Positions 34,430-45,414 of a stretch of 64,000 nucleotides of DNA are shown here, piece by piece. Made by a program: the position numbers and the translations under genes. The stretch comes from Vandiemenella viatica (Eukaryota > Arthropoda > Insecta > Orthoptera > Morabidae). The notes under the pieces were generated by a model. The model was given only the letters and a program-made list of their open reading frames with translations, was not told the origin of the DNA and did no database searches. Each line of letters opens with the position of its first letter. Positions within the stretch are counted from its first letter, which is position 1. The stretch is from positions 32,389,504-32,453,503 of the forward strand of contig JARYHS010013630.1 of the NCBI GenBank assembly GCA_031002005.1. The letters run 5' to 3'.

Positions 34430-35930
34430 CTATGGAATAGTGAAACACACAGTGTGGTGTAGTATTCACGTACAGTTTCAATACCTGTTGATGATACCGT
34501 GAAAAATTGGGTCAGCGTAGTGTGTTGTTGCTATTCACATTGAAGTGAAGCTTGGAAAGGATTCAAAATTTTGCAATTCAAATTAAATGTAAAAGCGAAC
34601 TCTGGCTCTGAGACGAAGCAAACATGAAATATAATCACAGGTAAAAATCAAAAGTGACGTCTGCGGTGAGCCTTTGCGGTCTGCGGTCGTGTTCGGAGCC
34701 GCCGAAGGCAACAGCACCGGTAAAGGGTGGGTGACACGATTTGAGGGAGACGAGTCCAATAATTCAGAGGAACTAGTGTATTGGGGGACAAGGATTCGTC
34801 TTAAGCCGTATGGGGACTCTTTATTCAAGGAAAAGGAAAATTTGTTTGAAAGCACACCCTAAAATTATGAAATTCTATAAGGGATTAATGTACTTTAAGC
34901 GATCCTACGACTGGTGGAATGTTGTATTTTATCTTAGAAGACGGAAGGCGAAGCAATGGGTGCTTGAAACAACTATGTACAGTCGTCGAGCTGAAGATGT
35001 CTCTAATCTGCCAAGCGCGCGGGGTATATTAATCATATGTTGGAACATAGAATGATGTAATTCTATGTTTTCTGTTGCGGATGAGATGAGATATATTGCA
35101 TTGACCATATAACTGAGGCAGTTGTGTCCACTACCAATAGTAACAGTTCTTTGAAAAACAGTTGTCACAAACAGCTCTTGTTTCCAGTGGATGCTATAAC
35201 GGCCGGATCTTGAGGTGAGATAAATGCACGGATATAGTGGTAAAGTGAACTCCGAATAACTATTACGTGAACTATCAATTGTTAGGGACGTATCAATGCC
35301 CGAAAGATCTAATTAAATCTCATAACTCATGTAATGCCAAGTTATAACGCGGATTTAATTTATTTTATTTAGCTAACCGGATTTCATTGAGTTCAACTTT
35401 TTGGATAAGTTAAATTATGATTTTAAATGTTTTAATGGGTTTGGTAATTTAACATAATTTCGTGTTTCTTTTGATCTATGCAAATTAACGGTAATCTGAT
35501 GGTGGTCTATGTTATCTTGGTCATAAATAAATAATCCACAATGGAAACCAAAAGCCCTCATAACTGCTTATTTAATTATTTAAAATATTGTTTACAGATA
35601 CTGTTACTTCTAAAAGAGGTTAATAAAATCATTTCTTACCTTGAGAGTGCAAAAAATGTTTTCACTTGTCAAAGATTTTTCATTTAAAAATAACCATGAT
35701 TTTACCAATAAAATTTAATATTTTAAAGAAATTGAATTTACAATTATTAATACGAAATATTTATTTATTAAAGCCGATAGGCTTTTACAAAGGTCACCCA
35801 ACTTGGCACACCGATAAAACAATTTTATTTATGATAAATTAACGGTCTATTGAATATCAACTTCTAAACAAGAAAAGGTCGCTCAGAGTAGAATGCAGTC
35901 TGTTAATCTATCCTGCCATCTCGCAGGTTT
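34430..35930. other. no gene recognised
   Basis: The frames at 34674-34862 and 34810-35055 lack family motifs and codon consistency. The rest is AT-rich. ATGTTGGAACATAGAATGATGTAATTCTATG-like sequence near 35036-35068 forms a small local inverted repeat. Confidence 0.45.
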
Positions 35931-35938
35931 GCCCCGTT

Positions 35939-36302
35939 CAGGGGCGTAGCTACTATGGGGCTAGTGGCTAAGAGGTGCAGTGCACCGGGGCCCTCACGCT
36001 CAGGGGGCCCCCAAGCATACCTCAAGGGGCCCCTAAGCGCACCACTAGGGGCCCTCAAGCGCAGTTTAGAGGGCCCACGAGCCTTCACGGCAAAATGGCG
36101 ACCTTTTTTTTTTTTTAGCTCTACCGTCGTCTAAGGGGCCCCAACCACTGCTCAGGGGCCCATAAAGAACAATTCAAGGGCCCCATCCTCAGTTCAGGGG
36201 GCCCCTACCAGCATACAAAGCAAAAAAAGGTTGCCCGTCTGGCCTGAGGGCCCTAAATAAATTTTTTGCACCGGGGCCCTTGTTGACCTAGCTACGCCAC
36301 TG
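35939..36302. repeat. MITE-H copy 1 (hAT-type)
   Basis: Starts CAGGGGCGTAGCTACTATGG, ends CCTAGCTACGCCACTG, and is flanked by perfect 8-bp duplications GCCCCGTT (35931-35938, 36303-36310). The interior is built of GGGGCCCC-rich blocks around a T-run followed by AGCTCTACC. 8-bp duplications with CAG...CTG termini indicate a hAT-mobilised element. The overlapping open frame on the minus strand is a shadow. Confidence 0.93.
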
Positions 36303-37353
36303 GCCCCGTTTGGTGTAATGTTGGTCTTCCAAAATTCAAAGGATATAATCCTTCTAACACGAATGTTTTCAAATGATTCTTAAAGTACACTTGCTTGATA
36401 TGCGGGATTAGTTAATTTGTAGTGGAAGTAACAGCCGGGAAAAAAAAAACTGTAAAGGAAGGCAAAGAATATATGAAGCAGATAATTCAGATAATTGAAA
36501 AGATAGAGGTTGTTTATACACCGGGTATGAGGTTAGCTCAAGACAGGAAGGTTTGGGGATTGCAGCAAACCAGTCGAAAGACTGACAGATTCACACAATG
36601 TGAGCTCAGTACCGGTTGAGGCTTGTATTGCACCACCTCGCTCACTTACGTCAGCTACTATCCTGTGGATTCCATTTATAACTTTGACTATTATTTCTTT
36701 GCTTACATCGTCCGGTGCTAGAATTGACCGGTGTCATGATATAGGGCAATGGACCTTAGAATGTACTATTTCTTTGTTCTCTTCTAGCTCACCAGACATA
36801 GACTTGTGAGCCATCCTCTTCGTCACATGTTCCCTAGAGTCCACTTTTGTTGCTAATCTCTGCGAGCGGTGAAAATAACGTTCTGTGTGATTAGTATTAT
36901 CGCGTATTTGAATTACGTAGTTATTAGGCGCAAATTGGCACAGCTGCGTTAATCGTCTAGACTCTAGAAAGTTACGACATATCGCCTTAAAACAGTATTG
37001 GAGTCTGCCGTTACGTTCAGTCTTCTGTATGAACCTTGGTCGTTCAACCTGCCGGGCTCAGTCTAGTGGTAGTTTAATGGGCAAGGCCAAACTGGAGAGT
37101 TGATTAGTGACATCATGTTAGTTCTTATTTTTTTATGTTATATGAAATAATAACAATAAAAAACTCTAACATCGGAAAAGCTTGCAGATGTTTTCGTGCA
37201 AAAATGGGCAGGTTGTTGTTTTTGTTTTAACTTTTACATAAAAATTTAACACCTCATTCACCAGCTTATTTGTGTGAGAGATCCAGTTCATAACACTGAG
37301 CTTATCTACCCATACCGACAAAACGTGCCTCTTTACCTTCAGTAATTTTACAA
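36303..37353. other. no gene identified; weak decayed coding on minus strand at 36600-36870
   Basis: On the minus strand KEIIVKVINGIHRIVADVSE and TKVDSREHVTKRMAH read in one frame with a single stop between, which looks coding-like, but I do not recognise the family. At 36535-36560 the plus strand AQDRKVWG resembles the C-terminal AxDRxxW box of LINE ORF2 proteins. Confidence 0.35.
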
Positions 37354-37838
37354 TCTATACTAATATTATAAGTGCGAAAGTAATTCTGTCTGTTTGTTAC
37401 GTTATCAGGGCTAAAAGGTTAATCCGATCGTGATGAAATTTGACAAGGAGATGCTATTTGCCTTTAAGAAGGACATATGATACTATTTTCTGTATATATA
37501 ATACATATTGTCAAAGAATTATGAACTGTGAAAGACAGACACACAGTAGGCTATGTATACGTCCATGGAATGCTTACCAACAGAATGGGCTGGTAACGCA
37601 GTGGGAAGGTGCTTTTAAAGTTCCCATTTGGTCTCTAGTTTAAATCCCACTTGGAAAGAATTGTTTTTAATCGTATGAGTAAGCCTGGAAGTTCCATTGT
37701 AAGGATTCAATGTTAAAATGTAGGTTGCATAAATTCAGGGGTGGAATTCAAAGCAAATCTTAGGCGGGCGAACAGTACCGTGTTTACGCTATACTGGTCC
37801 TTGAGCCTTTGTTTCTCTCGCAGGCAGTTTGTGTGTGA
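37354..37838 (+). mobile_element. Helitron 5' end, tandem copy 1, carrying a SINE-like insert
   Basis: Begins TCTATACTAATATTATAAG, the classic arthropod Helitron 5' terminus (TC at the end, AATATTATAA following), then GTCTGTTTGTTACG and GATGAAATTTGACAAGGAGA. It runs without a break into a second copy at 37839. About 37570-37700 there is an extra segment with tRNA-like boxes (TGGTAACGCAGTGGGAAGG and AGTTTAAATCCC) that the second copy lacks. Confidence 0.8.
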
Positions 37839-38430
37839 TCTACACTAGTAATATTATAAATGCGAAAGTAAGAGTCTGTGTTTTTGTTACGTTTTGACGA
37901 CTAAATGGCTATACCGTTATTAGTGGAATTTGACAAGGAAATACTCCGTTTCGTTAGGAAGCATACAGGATACATTTTCCGGTATAAATAATAGATTTTG
38001 ATAACTTATCGAATGGTGACAGAGAGACGATGCGTGTGTAAGTCTGTAATCTTAAATCGGTCACTCATGCTGTGTTTCTCTCGCAGTCAGTTAGTGTATG
38101 ATCTGTTGATAAAATTAATTTACAGAAAACACTTAAAAATTTGGTACAGCTGTCGATTTGCACTTCTCTGTACACTTTATGTCTGCCTAAAAGTTTCTAA
38201 CACTAGTTTATCTTGTATTCTTTTTTGACATGCCTCGCAGGCGTAAGCCAAACCGAAGGTGTAGCTGTAGCAGAGCACGAGCAGCGGTATTAGAACCCAA
38301 GAATCTGATGCTAATGCTGAAGAAAGAAGAGAAGACAAAGTTGAAATTGAAGCTACCCTCAGTTAATTCCCCCCCCCCCCCAACCTTCCTGCACCCTCAT
38401 TTTTTTCTGTTTTTTAAACATTTTGGAAAT
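37839..38430 (+). mobile_element. Helitron 5' end, tandem copy 2, reaching the protein start
   Basis: TCTACACTAGTAATATTATA opens the copy; TTTGACAAGGAAATACTCC and TTTCTCTCGCAGTCAGTTAG match copy 1. At 38230 it reaches MPRRRKPNRR, the basic start of Helitron Rep/helicase proteins. It ends in unrelated sequence soon after a poly-C tract near 38370. Confidence 0.8.
38230..38400 (+). pseudogene. Helitron Rep/helicase N-terminus, broken
   Basis: MPRRRKPNRRCSCSRARAA is the Arg-rich start. The likely continuation GIRTQESDANAEERREDK lies in another frame, so a frameshift occurred near 38290. Helitron proteins commonly open with such a basic, Ala/Glu-rich region of unknown role before the Helitron-like N and Rep domains. 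The remaining protein is absent. Confidence 0.6.
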
Positions 38431-38735
38431 TGAGTCTCTTAATGAGACAGGTAGAATGGTATAGTGATGGCTTTCCCTGTATATTATGCCGACTCTGTGT
38501 TGTCTGAGACAAATCTTAAGTAAGTTACAGCTTTCTAAATCCAATTCTAAAAAAGAAATTCTACAAAGTCGCGGTGGGGACAAGCTATTTTTTATATATA
38601 TATATATATAAAGTTAGGTCTTACAAATTTGGAAAACGAATTTCACAATAATTTCTTGGTTTCATTTTTGCCTTTTGCTATTTATTTATAGTTTCTTTCA
38701 CTGTCACATTCTTATTTCTGGTTTATTACACATAA

Positions 38736-39119
38736 GGGAGCGTCCATAAACCACGTAGCTCCATTTTGGCCTCCTGTGAACTCCCCCCCCCCCCCCCCGT
38801 AGCCTTATGTGGCTTTTGCCTCTACCCCCCTCCCCTCCCCACGTACCTTTCTTTCCCTTTTGATTCCAGAGGACATTTTGTACTGTTTTCTCCTGTCAGA
38901 CTATTGTAAATTACATACGGAGATAACTAACTGAGGGAAATAAATATTCACACTCTGTTGTGTGTTCTGTTCCTCATTTTAACTGTGACAAATAATAATA
39001 TGAATGAAAAGCTACGTGGCCCGGCTCGGAAACCCCCCTCCCCCCACGTAGCCCAGCGGAGCCTTCCAGCCAACCCCTCCTCCCCCCTAGACCGAGCCAC
39101 GTAGTTTGTGCACGCTCCT
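38736..39119. repeat. Harbinger-like MITE (MITE-P) copy 2
   Basis: Left terminus GGGAGCGTCCATAAACCACG with TAA before it (38733-38735). The right terminus, reverse complemented, reads AGGAGCGTGCACAAACTACG with TAA after it (39120-39122). A 3-bp TAA duplication fits PIF/Harbinger. Three poly-C tracts (for example about 38786-38799) differ in length from the other copies. Confidence 0.82.
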
Positions 39120-39290
39120 TAAATATTATTTTGTGCCACTACCTTTTACCTTAATTCGTATTGATACGATATCGTTGCTTTGTGCCACCGTTCCAAACTT
39201 TCTTCTTTTATCTGCTAAACAAAAGTGCACTAGGTACTGTTGATATTCCATTCTTCTTTTATAAGTTTCAGGTACCGACTGCTCCCTGAC

Positions 39291-39707
39291 TAAGGATTGC
39301 AATCCCGCACTGTTTTCAATCCCGCGGGATCCGCGCGGGATTTGCGCCAATCCCGCGGGATCCCGCGGGATCCGTGCAGGATTGGTACAAACAGTTTTTT
39401 AACGCATATATTTAAAACATAGTTACTTAAAACGTTAGTAAATTAAATAATAATAAAATTAATAAATAATTTTTAATGTTAAATGATAATAATTAACAGT
39501 TAACAATATTTTGATTGGCAAAATGATATTGAAACTTTTTAGCGTGTCTTAAATGTATTTCGAGGTTTTACATTTTTGTTTTTTAATCTAAACCAATTTT
39601 TAAATAAATAATAAAAAATGTAAAATATTGAGTCTTAGGTCATATTATGTGCCTTACAATACATCATATAAGTTTGAAAATATGGTTTGCTTAATGGCCA
39701 AGTTACC

Positions 39708-39738
<31 letters not shown>

Positions 39739-40896
39739 ATTTTTTATTTTTTTTATTCTAAATAAACGTTCCATAACATCGAGAAAAGTATTCCATTTCA
39801 CAAAGTGAAGTGAATATACTCTGTAAAGTGTAGACATGGCTCAGAACAAGATCTCATAACTTTTTGTCACTGCACAAGCACGAGACTTGGCCTTTTTGCG
39901 TGATTAATTATTATATCTCCTGAATCCTTGTTTTATATTATATTTGATTCAATGTTATTAAAAGAAACTACTCACCAACACGTAAACTGTCAAGTATTTC
40001 AGATTTACTTATGTGGCGTAACAACGTTTTTTAGAGTGGAAATTATTATTTTTTGGTAAGAAAGTAGACTTTCATGGCGAATGATTGCAGTGAAGTCCTC
40101 ATAGGTTGTATCTCCGGATTTCACTGCAAACACACGAAATTATACACGTGAGGAAAATGGCGGAGGCAGCCGCCGAAGTATGGTGTTCCTACAATACAAT
40201 TTGTCGATACACCCGTGAAAATTTCATTGTAAATTTTTTTACCTTTAGTCGAAATAATAACAAGGAGAAGAGGGATTAATCGAAAGCCTGAGCGGCATAT
40301 ATAAGCAGGTGGCTTTCGTCAAAGAGACGCATGGAGGCAGCGACCAAAACAACAATAAGTCAAAGGATATACAATTTCCTTTTGATAGCTGTTAAATAAA
40401 TAGGTAAAAGCTCGTTAAAGTTACGATAACATTAGTTTCATATCAACGAATAATCAAATTTTCAGCTGCAAATTAGGAAATTGTCACAATTTCTTTATCT
40501 GCAAATACAGGAAATGTGAATAAAAAGCTGTAACCGTGTAGTTCAGATAACTTCTAAATACGCACCATAACTCAAATTACAGAAATGTGTACTCGAAACA
40601 AACGTAAGTTTTGATGAATACGTAAAAGTGTATTTATTTACTTACGAATGACGAAGGTTGACAAAAACAAACGCTTGTTCACATGAGTCAAATGCCAACT
40701 GGAAGGGTACAGGCAAACAGTGCAAAATATCCGACAGAGACCGAGTGGGACAGCGAGTTACGCACACTGACACGCGTTTCCGCCGGATTTTGCGGATTGC
40801 GGATCCGCTCAATTTTGTGCGGGATCCGCCAGACTGTCTAATGATGCGGGATCCCGCGGGATTGCGGGATCCCGCTTTGTTGGATTGCAATCCCTA
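39291..40896. mobile_element. 1.6-kb hAT-like element with GCGGGATCCCGC palindromes
   Basis: Starts TAAGGATTGCAATCCCGC and ends GGATTGCAATCCCTA, flanked by TCCCTGAC (39283-39290) and GCCCTGAC (40897-40904), a 7-of-8 match. Clusters of CCCGCGGGATCC lie near both ends (39318-39380 and 40800-40880). The interior is AT-rich with a long T-tract (39713-39755). ATGGCGGAGGCAGCCG at 40159 opens a 40-codon frame of unknown meaning, and CATATATAAGCAGG near 40296 is TATA-like. No transposase is left. Confidence 0.8.
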
Positions 40897-40904
40897 GCCC
40901 TGAC

Positions 40905-42476
40905 CTGTCTGTGTAATAATATTATTAACACTAGCCACTACACTCTTTAAACTTATCTAATTCTCCCATAGCATTGCTAAACAGATTTTAATGATAAAAC
41001 ACTTCTTCGTCTTTGTTAGTTGCCATTAACTTTTTGCCTAGTTGTTTCTTGTGATCGATACAGCCTAGCTGGCCTCTACCTATGTCATTTTTACGCCTAC
41101 TGTGTTTGCTAGCCTCTAGACTTCTCGATTCCCTGCTGTAACAAGTAAGTTCCGTGTTTTTTTTAATATTTATTTTGGAACAAAGAGTTTTTACCTCATT
41201 CTTATTATCCCTCTGAATGTTCCCACTTTTTAATTTTAATACAATTGCGATGAAGCACACACTCCAATGGTAATTTCCCTATACACACATTTACCCCATT
41301 TCATGTACCCGCTTAAGGTGCGTTCACACACTTAAGCCATTAATAAGTAAATAAATCGTGCGTGTGAAAGCTAGCAAGTTTGGCTTGCGTAAAATCCGTC
41401 CCGACAGAAAATTAGCTTGAGGTTGGAGTGTTGGCATGAGCGTCTAAAAGCTATGTCCTCACTTGTGCCACTTCCCCTTTCAACTTGCCTTTTCCTCTTG
41501 CCCGTTCCTCTTGCAATATATTCATCGTGAGGCATGCCCTAGCATGCCTTTTAGTGTCCACATTTACGCCTCATGAGGCATGCCCCTCAGTGTTCTGGTG
41601 TAGCCGCAGAAAGATGGACGATCCAATTTGTCTAACAGGCGTTGCAGCTGCCAATATTATATTAGCGAAATACCGGTGGTTGCCGAGGATGCCTTTCGTT
41701 TGACAACTCATCTAACTAAACCATTAAAAGTTGATTTGGATCAAGGTTCGCCCAAAAATAGGATTTTAAATTATAGGCTGTTAAGAGCAAGACTCACGGT
41801 TAAAAATGCCTTCGACCTGCTTGCTTCCGTTTTCCGGAGGCCAATTTAAAATGAAAGTTAAAAACACGATTGTGGACATTGTCTAATGTTGCGTACATTT
41901 GCACAATTTCATTCGTATGCAACCGGATTGTACAAGGTTTTTACTGCCCAGTGGGATCTCTGGATAGTGAAGATGCCAGGACAGAAACTAATATTCCCGG
42001 AACTTTGCGCGGAATTACCGCAAACGACACTGGCTTTCGCTCCACTTCGGAGAATTCGTCTACAGGCGGTATGCAAGATAATTACTTGCTAATTACAAAC
42101 ATGAACATTTTCAGCTCGAGATGTATCTGGAAAATGTATCTGAGTAAAGCATACTTTCAATATATTTAGATTCTGGAATTAAGAAACCTGCACATTACCT
42201 ACTCGTGTATATCTAATATATTAGAACGATTTGCTCTTGATCAGAGAAAATCGTGCATAGCAATAAGCAAGTTAAGATTGTAAGGTGTTAACAAGACGTT
42301 GATTAATTACTTGTTCATTGTGTAAGCATCTTGATGTTACACCACGTATGCCAAATATTGAATCTATATTTGACATCATAATTTTTTTTGCAGTTTTCGC
42401 AGCTGTTATGATGCAACCATACAACTGACGTCGATTAACATAGAAAGCATTCAATTCCAATCAATAATCTGAACTT
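40905..42476. other. no gene recognised
   Basis: Apart from the LINE-A tail at 41230-41314, nothing is assignable. Frames at 41485-42169 lack family motifs. CATGAGGCATGCCC-type repeats occur near 41527-41585 (AGGCATGCCCTAGCATGCC). Confidence 0.45.
41230..41314 (-). mobile_element. LINE-A 3' tail scrap
   Basis: TAATTTTAATACAATTGCGA followed by CACTCCAATGGTAATTTCCC is the antisense LINE-A 3' terminus, truncated after about 85 bp. Confidence 0.7.
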
Positions 42477-42751
42477 CAGGGGCGTAGCTACTATGGGGCT
42501 AGGCGGTGCAGTGCACCGGGGCCCTGACGATCAGGGGGCCCCTAAGCGCAGTTTAGAGGGCCCACAAGCCTTCACGGCAAAACTGGCGACCTTTTTTTTT
42601 TTTTTTTTTTACAATTCAAGCGCCCCATCCTCAGTTCAGGGGGCCCCTACCAGCACACAAAGCAAAAAAAAAAAAAAGGTCGCCCGTCTGGCCTGCGGGC
42701 CCAAAATAAATTTTTTGCACCGGGGCCCTTGTTGACCTAGCTACGCCACTG
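42477..42751. repeat. MITE-H copy 2 (hAT-type)
   Basis: Same termini as copy 1 and perfect 8-bp duplications CTGAACTT (42469-42476, 42752-42759). At 275 bp it is the shortest full copy; it lacks the AGCTCTACC block and has two homopolymer runs (T at about 42592 and A at about 42665). Confidence 0.93.
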
Positions 42752-43193
42752 CTGAACTTCCTGAAATTTTTAAATAGATGACAGGCTGCTACTGTACAAA
42801 TGAATTTTGTTTATTCAGAATGTTCGTTAATACTTTCACATACACATGTAAATGCTTCTCACTGCTTATTACAACAAATGTTGTTTACTGTTACTGAATA
42901 ATATGATACTTACTGTCTATTTATATACTAAGTACATGATGAAGCTTGAACCTTCCCCCTATACATTAAACGAGATTTAATATTGCCTACATGAATGTAC
43001 CGTATACTGCACACTGCTTATTACGCCCCAAATGTTTGTACTGTACGAGAACCTCGGCAAAAACAAATAATCCTGCATTGTTAAAATATTCACAACAATC
43101 AATCAATGCAAAATATTAATTAAAATGAGCTTGAATTGATTTTAAATTTTACGAAAAATTACTAAATACTGATTATAAAATTGATTATTAAAT

Positions 43194-43242
43194 TGCCACC
43201 GGAGCCTGTGCTCCATTGCAATTAAATTAAATTAAATTAAAT
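43194..43242 (+). mobile_element. LINE-A extreme 3' end
   Basis: GCCACCGGAGCCTGTGCTCC, then GCAATTAAATTAAATTAAAT. This shows the terminal repeat of the family in sense orientation: a short 3' UTR end followed by AATTA units. Confidence 0.75.
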
Positions 43243-43357
43243 AAGTAGGCTCACTTAAATGAATGATCAAAAAACCTACGAAATAGCGTCACAAAAGTGC
43301 GGCGATAGTGCGCAAGCTTACAAGAACATTGTAAAATGACTAAAATAGATTAAAGGA

Positions 43358-44357
43358 NNNNNNNNNNNNNNNNNNNNNNNNNNNNNNNNNNNNNNNNNNN
43401 NNNNNNNNNNNNNNNNNNNNNNNNNNNNNNNNNNNNNNNNNNNNNNNNNNNNNNNNNNNNNNNNNNNNNNNNNNNNNNNNNNNNNNNNNNNNNNNNNNNN
43501 NNNNNNNNNNNNNNNNNNNNNNNNNNNNNNNNNNNNNNNNNNNNNNNNNNNNNNNNNNNNNNNNNNNNNNNNNNNNNNNNNNNNNNNNNNNNNNNNNNNN
43601 NNNNNNNNNNNNNNNNNNNNNNNNNNNNNNNNNNNNNNNNNNNNNNNNNNNNNNNNNNNNNNNNNNNNNNNNNNNNNNNNNNNNNNNNNNNNNNNNNNNN
43701 NNNNNNNNNNNNNNNNNNNNNNNNNNNNNNNNNNNNNNNNNNNNNNNNNNNNNNNNNNNNNNNNNNNNNNNNNNNNNNNNNNNNNNNNNNNNNNNNNNNN
43801 NNNNNNNNNNNNNNNNNNNNNNNNNNNNNNNNNNNNNNNNNNNNNNNNNNNNNNNNNNNNNNNNNNNNNNNNNNNNNNNNNNNNNNNNNNNNNNNNNNNN
43901 NNNNNNNNNNNNNNNNNNNNNNNNNNNNNNNNNNNNNNNNNNNNNNNNNNNNNNNNNNNNNNNNNNNNNNNNNNNNNNNNNNNNNNNNNNNNNNNNNNNN
44001 NNNNNNNNNNNNNNNNNNNNNNNNNNNNNNNNNNNNNNNNNNNNNNNNNNNNNNNNNNNNNNNNNNNNNNNNNNNNNNNNNNNNNNNNNNNNNNNNNNNN
44101 NNNNNNNNNNNNNNNNNNNNNNNNNNNNNNNNNNNNNNNNNNNNNNNNNNNNNNNNNNNNNNNNNNNNNNNNNNNNNNNNNNNNNNNNNNNNNNNNNNNN
44201 NNNNNNNNNNNNNNNNNNNNNNNNNNNNNNNNNNNNNNNNNNNNNNNNNNNNNNNNNNNNNNNNNNNNNNNNNNNNNNNNNNNNNNNNNNNNNNNNNNNN
44301 NNNNNNNNNNNNNNNNNNNNNNNNNNNNNNNNNNNNNNNNNNNNNNNNNNNNNNNNN
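43358..44357. other. assembly gap of exactly 1000 N
   Basis: No sequence is known here. The round length suggests a placeholder rather than a measured size. A frame reported across it is an artefact. The candidate exon at 44464-44572 points into this gap. Confidence 0.99.
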
Positions 44358-44463
44358 GAGACCATCATACTCGATTTCCCGATTAATGGATGAACTAATC
44401 GTCCATTGTCTACTTAAACCAATGAGTCCATTTAAACTAAGACTTTAATTATATTTAAGTTAC

Positions 44464-44572
44464 TCGGTAAAGGTGGAATTGGTATACGCAACACACGATG
44501 GCCACTACGAACTAAAGTGATAGACGAATCCATAGTTTTGTCGCCGCGATACAACTTGTCTGACGTCCGCAT
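44464..44572 (-). CDS. candidate first coding exon next to the gap, unknown protein
   Basis: From ATG 44572 the frame reads MRTSDKLYRGDKTMDSS and then TLVRSGHRVLRIPIPPL, reaching GA|GTAACT (GT at 44463), a moderate splice donor; if unspliced it stops at 44432. An in-frame ATG at 44647 (MAWHVSFW) is an alternative start. It lies directly downstream of the CCAAT/CRE island on the same strand. I do not recognise the family. A warning: TGTATCGCGGCG inside the exon resembles a motif repeated at 45290-45560, so part of it may be repetitive. Confidence 0.35.
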
Positions 44573-44639
44573 TCCAGAACAGGGAACGGCTAATGGAGAG
44601 CAGTGACAAATATTTGTCGGAGACCAAAATGATACATGC

Positions 44640-44950
44640 CACGCCACCTACCAGTGAGCCAAAGAACTAACGGGGGCTGCCATCTGCCAGCGGATCTGTG
44701 AACTAACGGTGCAGCGCTAGCCCGACTGCTGCTGCCATCTGGGCGGGCGGTCGGGGAACTAACATATGCGCAAGCCCGACAGCTGCCGCCATCTGTGCGG
44801 CCGGTTGAGGAACTAACGTGTGACGTCATACGACCTTGAACGCTGATTGGCTGATTCAAAAAGCCCGCCGGAGGGGAGGGGAGGGAGGTCCCCCCACCAC
44901 TTCGTGACGTCATGCAATCCCTGAACGCTGATTGGCTGTTCCCAGAACTC
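44640..44950 (-). promoter_or_regulatory. GC-rich promoter-like island: two CCAAT+CRE modules and AGATGGC repeats
   Basis: Read on the minus strand there are two modules of CCAAT (44935-44931 and 44850-44846) followed 25-26 bases later by TGACGTCA (44912-44905 and 44828-44821). Then come three tandem units of about 55 bp, each with AGATGGC (plus-strand GCCATCT at 44679, 44734 and 44788) and GTTAGTTC. CCAAT (NF-Y) and CRE (ATF/CREB) pairs are standard for constitutive or stress-linked promoters. The orientation of CCAAT points to the minus-strand exon at 44572. Confidence 0.55.
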
Positions 44951-45269
44951 TTAATCCCCTCCTACTATCACGCTTCAGTGAATTTAGTATTGCTCTTTCT
45001 TTCGTCACGTTGCAGTTTATACTGATAGTGTATGATGAAATTAAATGTGTTAAATTATGCTATGCAATCTAGGAATCTTGATGATGTTGTTACCGCAAAT
45101 ACAGTTTGCGATTCAAATACGTGTATGTGGGTATGTCTACATAGTTTGATTCTGTAGCGGCAAATTAATGGAGATTGTGGTTAGGTCTAAATGCAGTCTG
45201 TACCAGAATGGTTTTGTTGTTCCATAAGGGACAAAGAATTTACCTATTACTGTTAGTAATTTCATGAGT

Positions 45270-45345
45270 CCAAGTTAGTGACAAAACGTGTATCGCGATG
45301 GAAACTACTTCGGGAGTAGTTTACGCCGCGATACATGATGTCACA
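45270..45345. repeat. inverted repeat around GTATCGCG motif
   Basis: GTATCGCGATGGAAACTACT at 45290 is mirrored by AGTAGTTTACGCCGCGATAC ending near 45334. The motif recurs as GTATCGCGACGTAAACTT near 45553 and as GTATCGCGGCGAC (minus) near 44540-44552. Confidence 0.65.
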
Positions 45346-45414
45346 ACGTGACATAGTGCTTATGAAAGTTGCTTAGATAACTGATAGCTAAATTCCTCTT
45401 GCCTTTGACTGTGA

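Noticed and set aside
34241..34462. Mirror-image frames MTINLAA on both strands
   Set aside because: They arise because the fold-back MITE reads the same on both strands; not a gene.
41485..42169. Three adjoining frames of 68-99 codons suggesting a spliced gene
   Set aside because: No family motif, no good donor and acceptor pairs linking them, and the reading changes frame without supporting signals.
43340..44368. A 342-codon frame across the N block
   Set aside because: It consists of unknown bases; only a few codons at the edges are real sequence.
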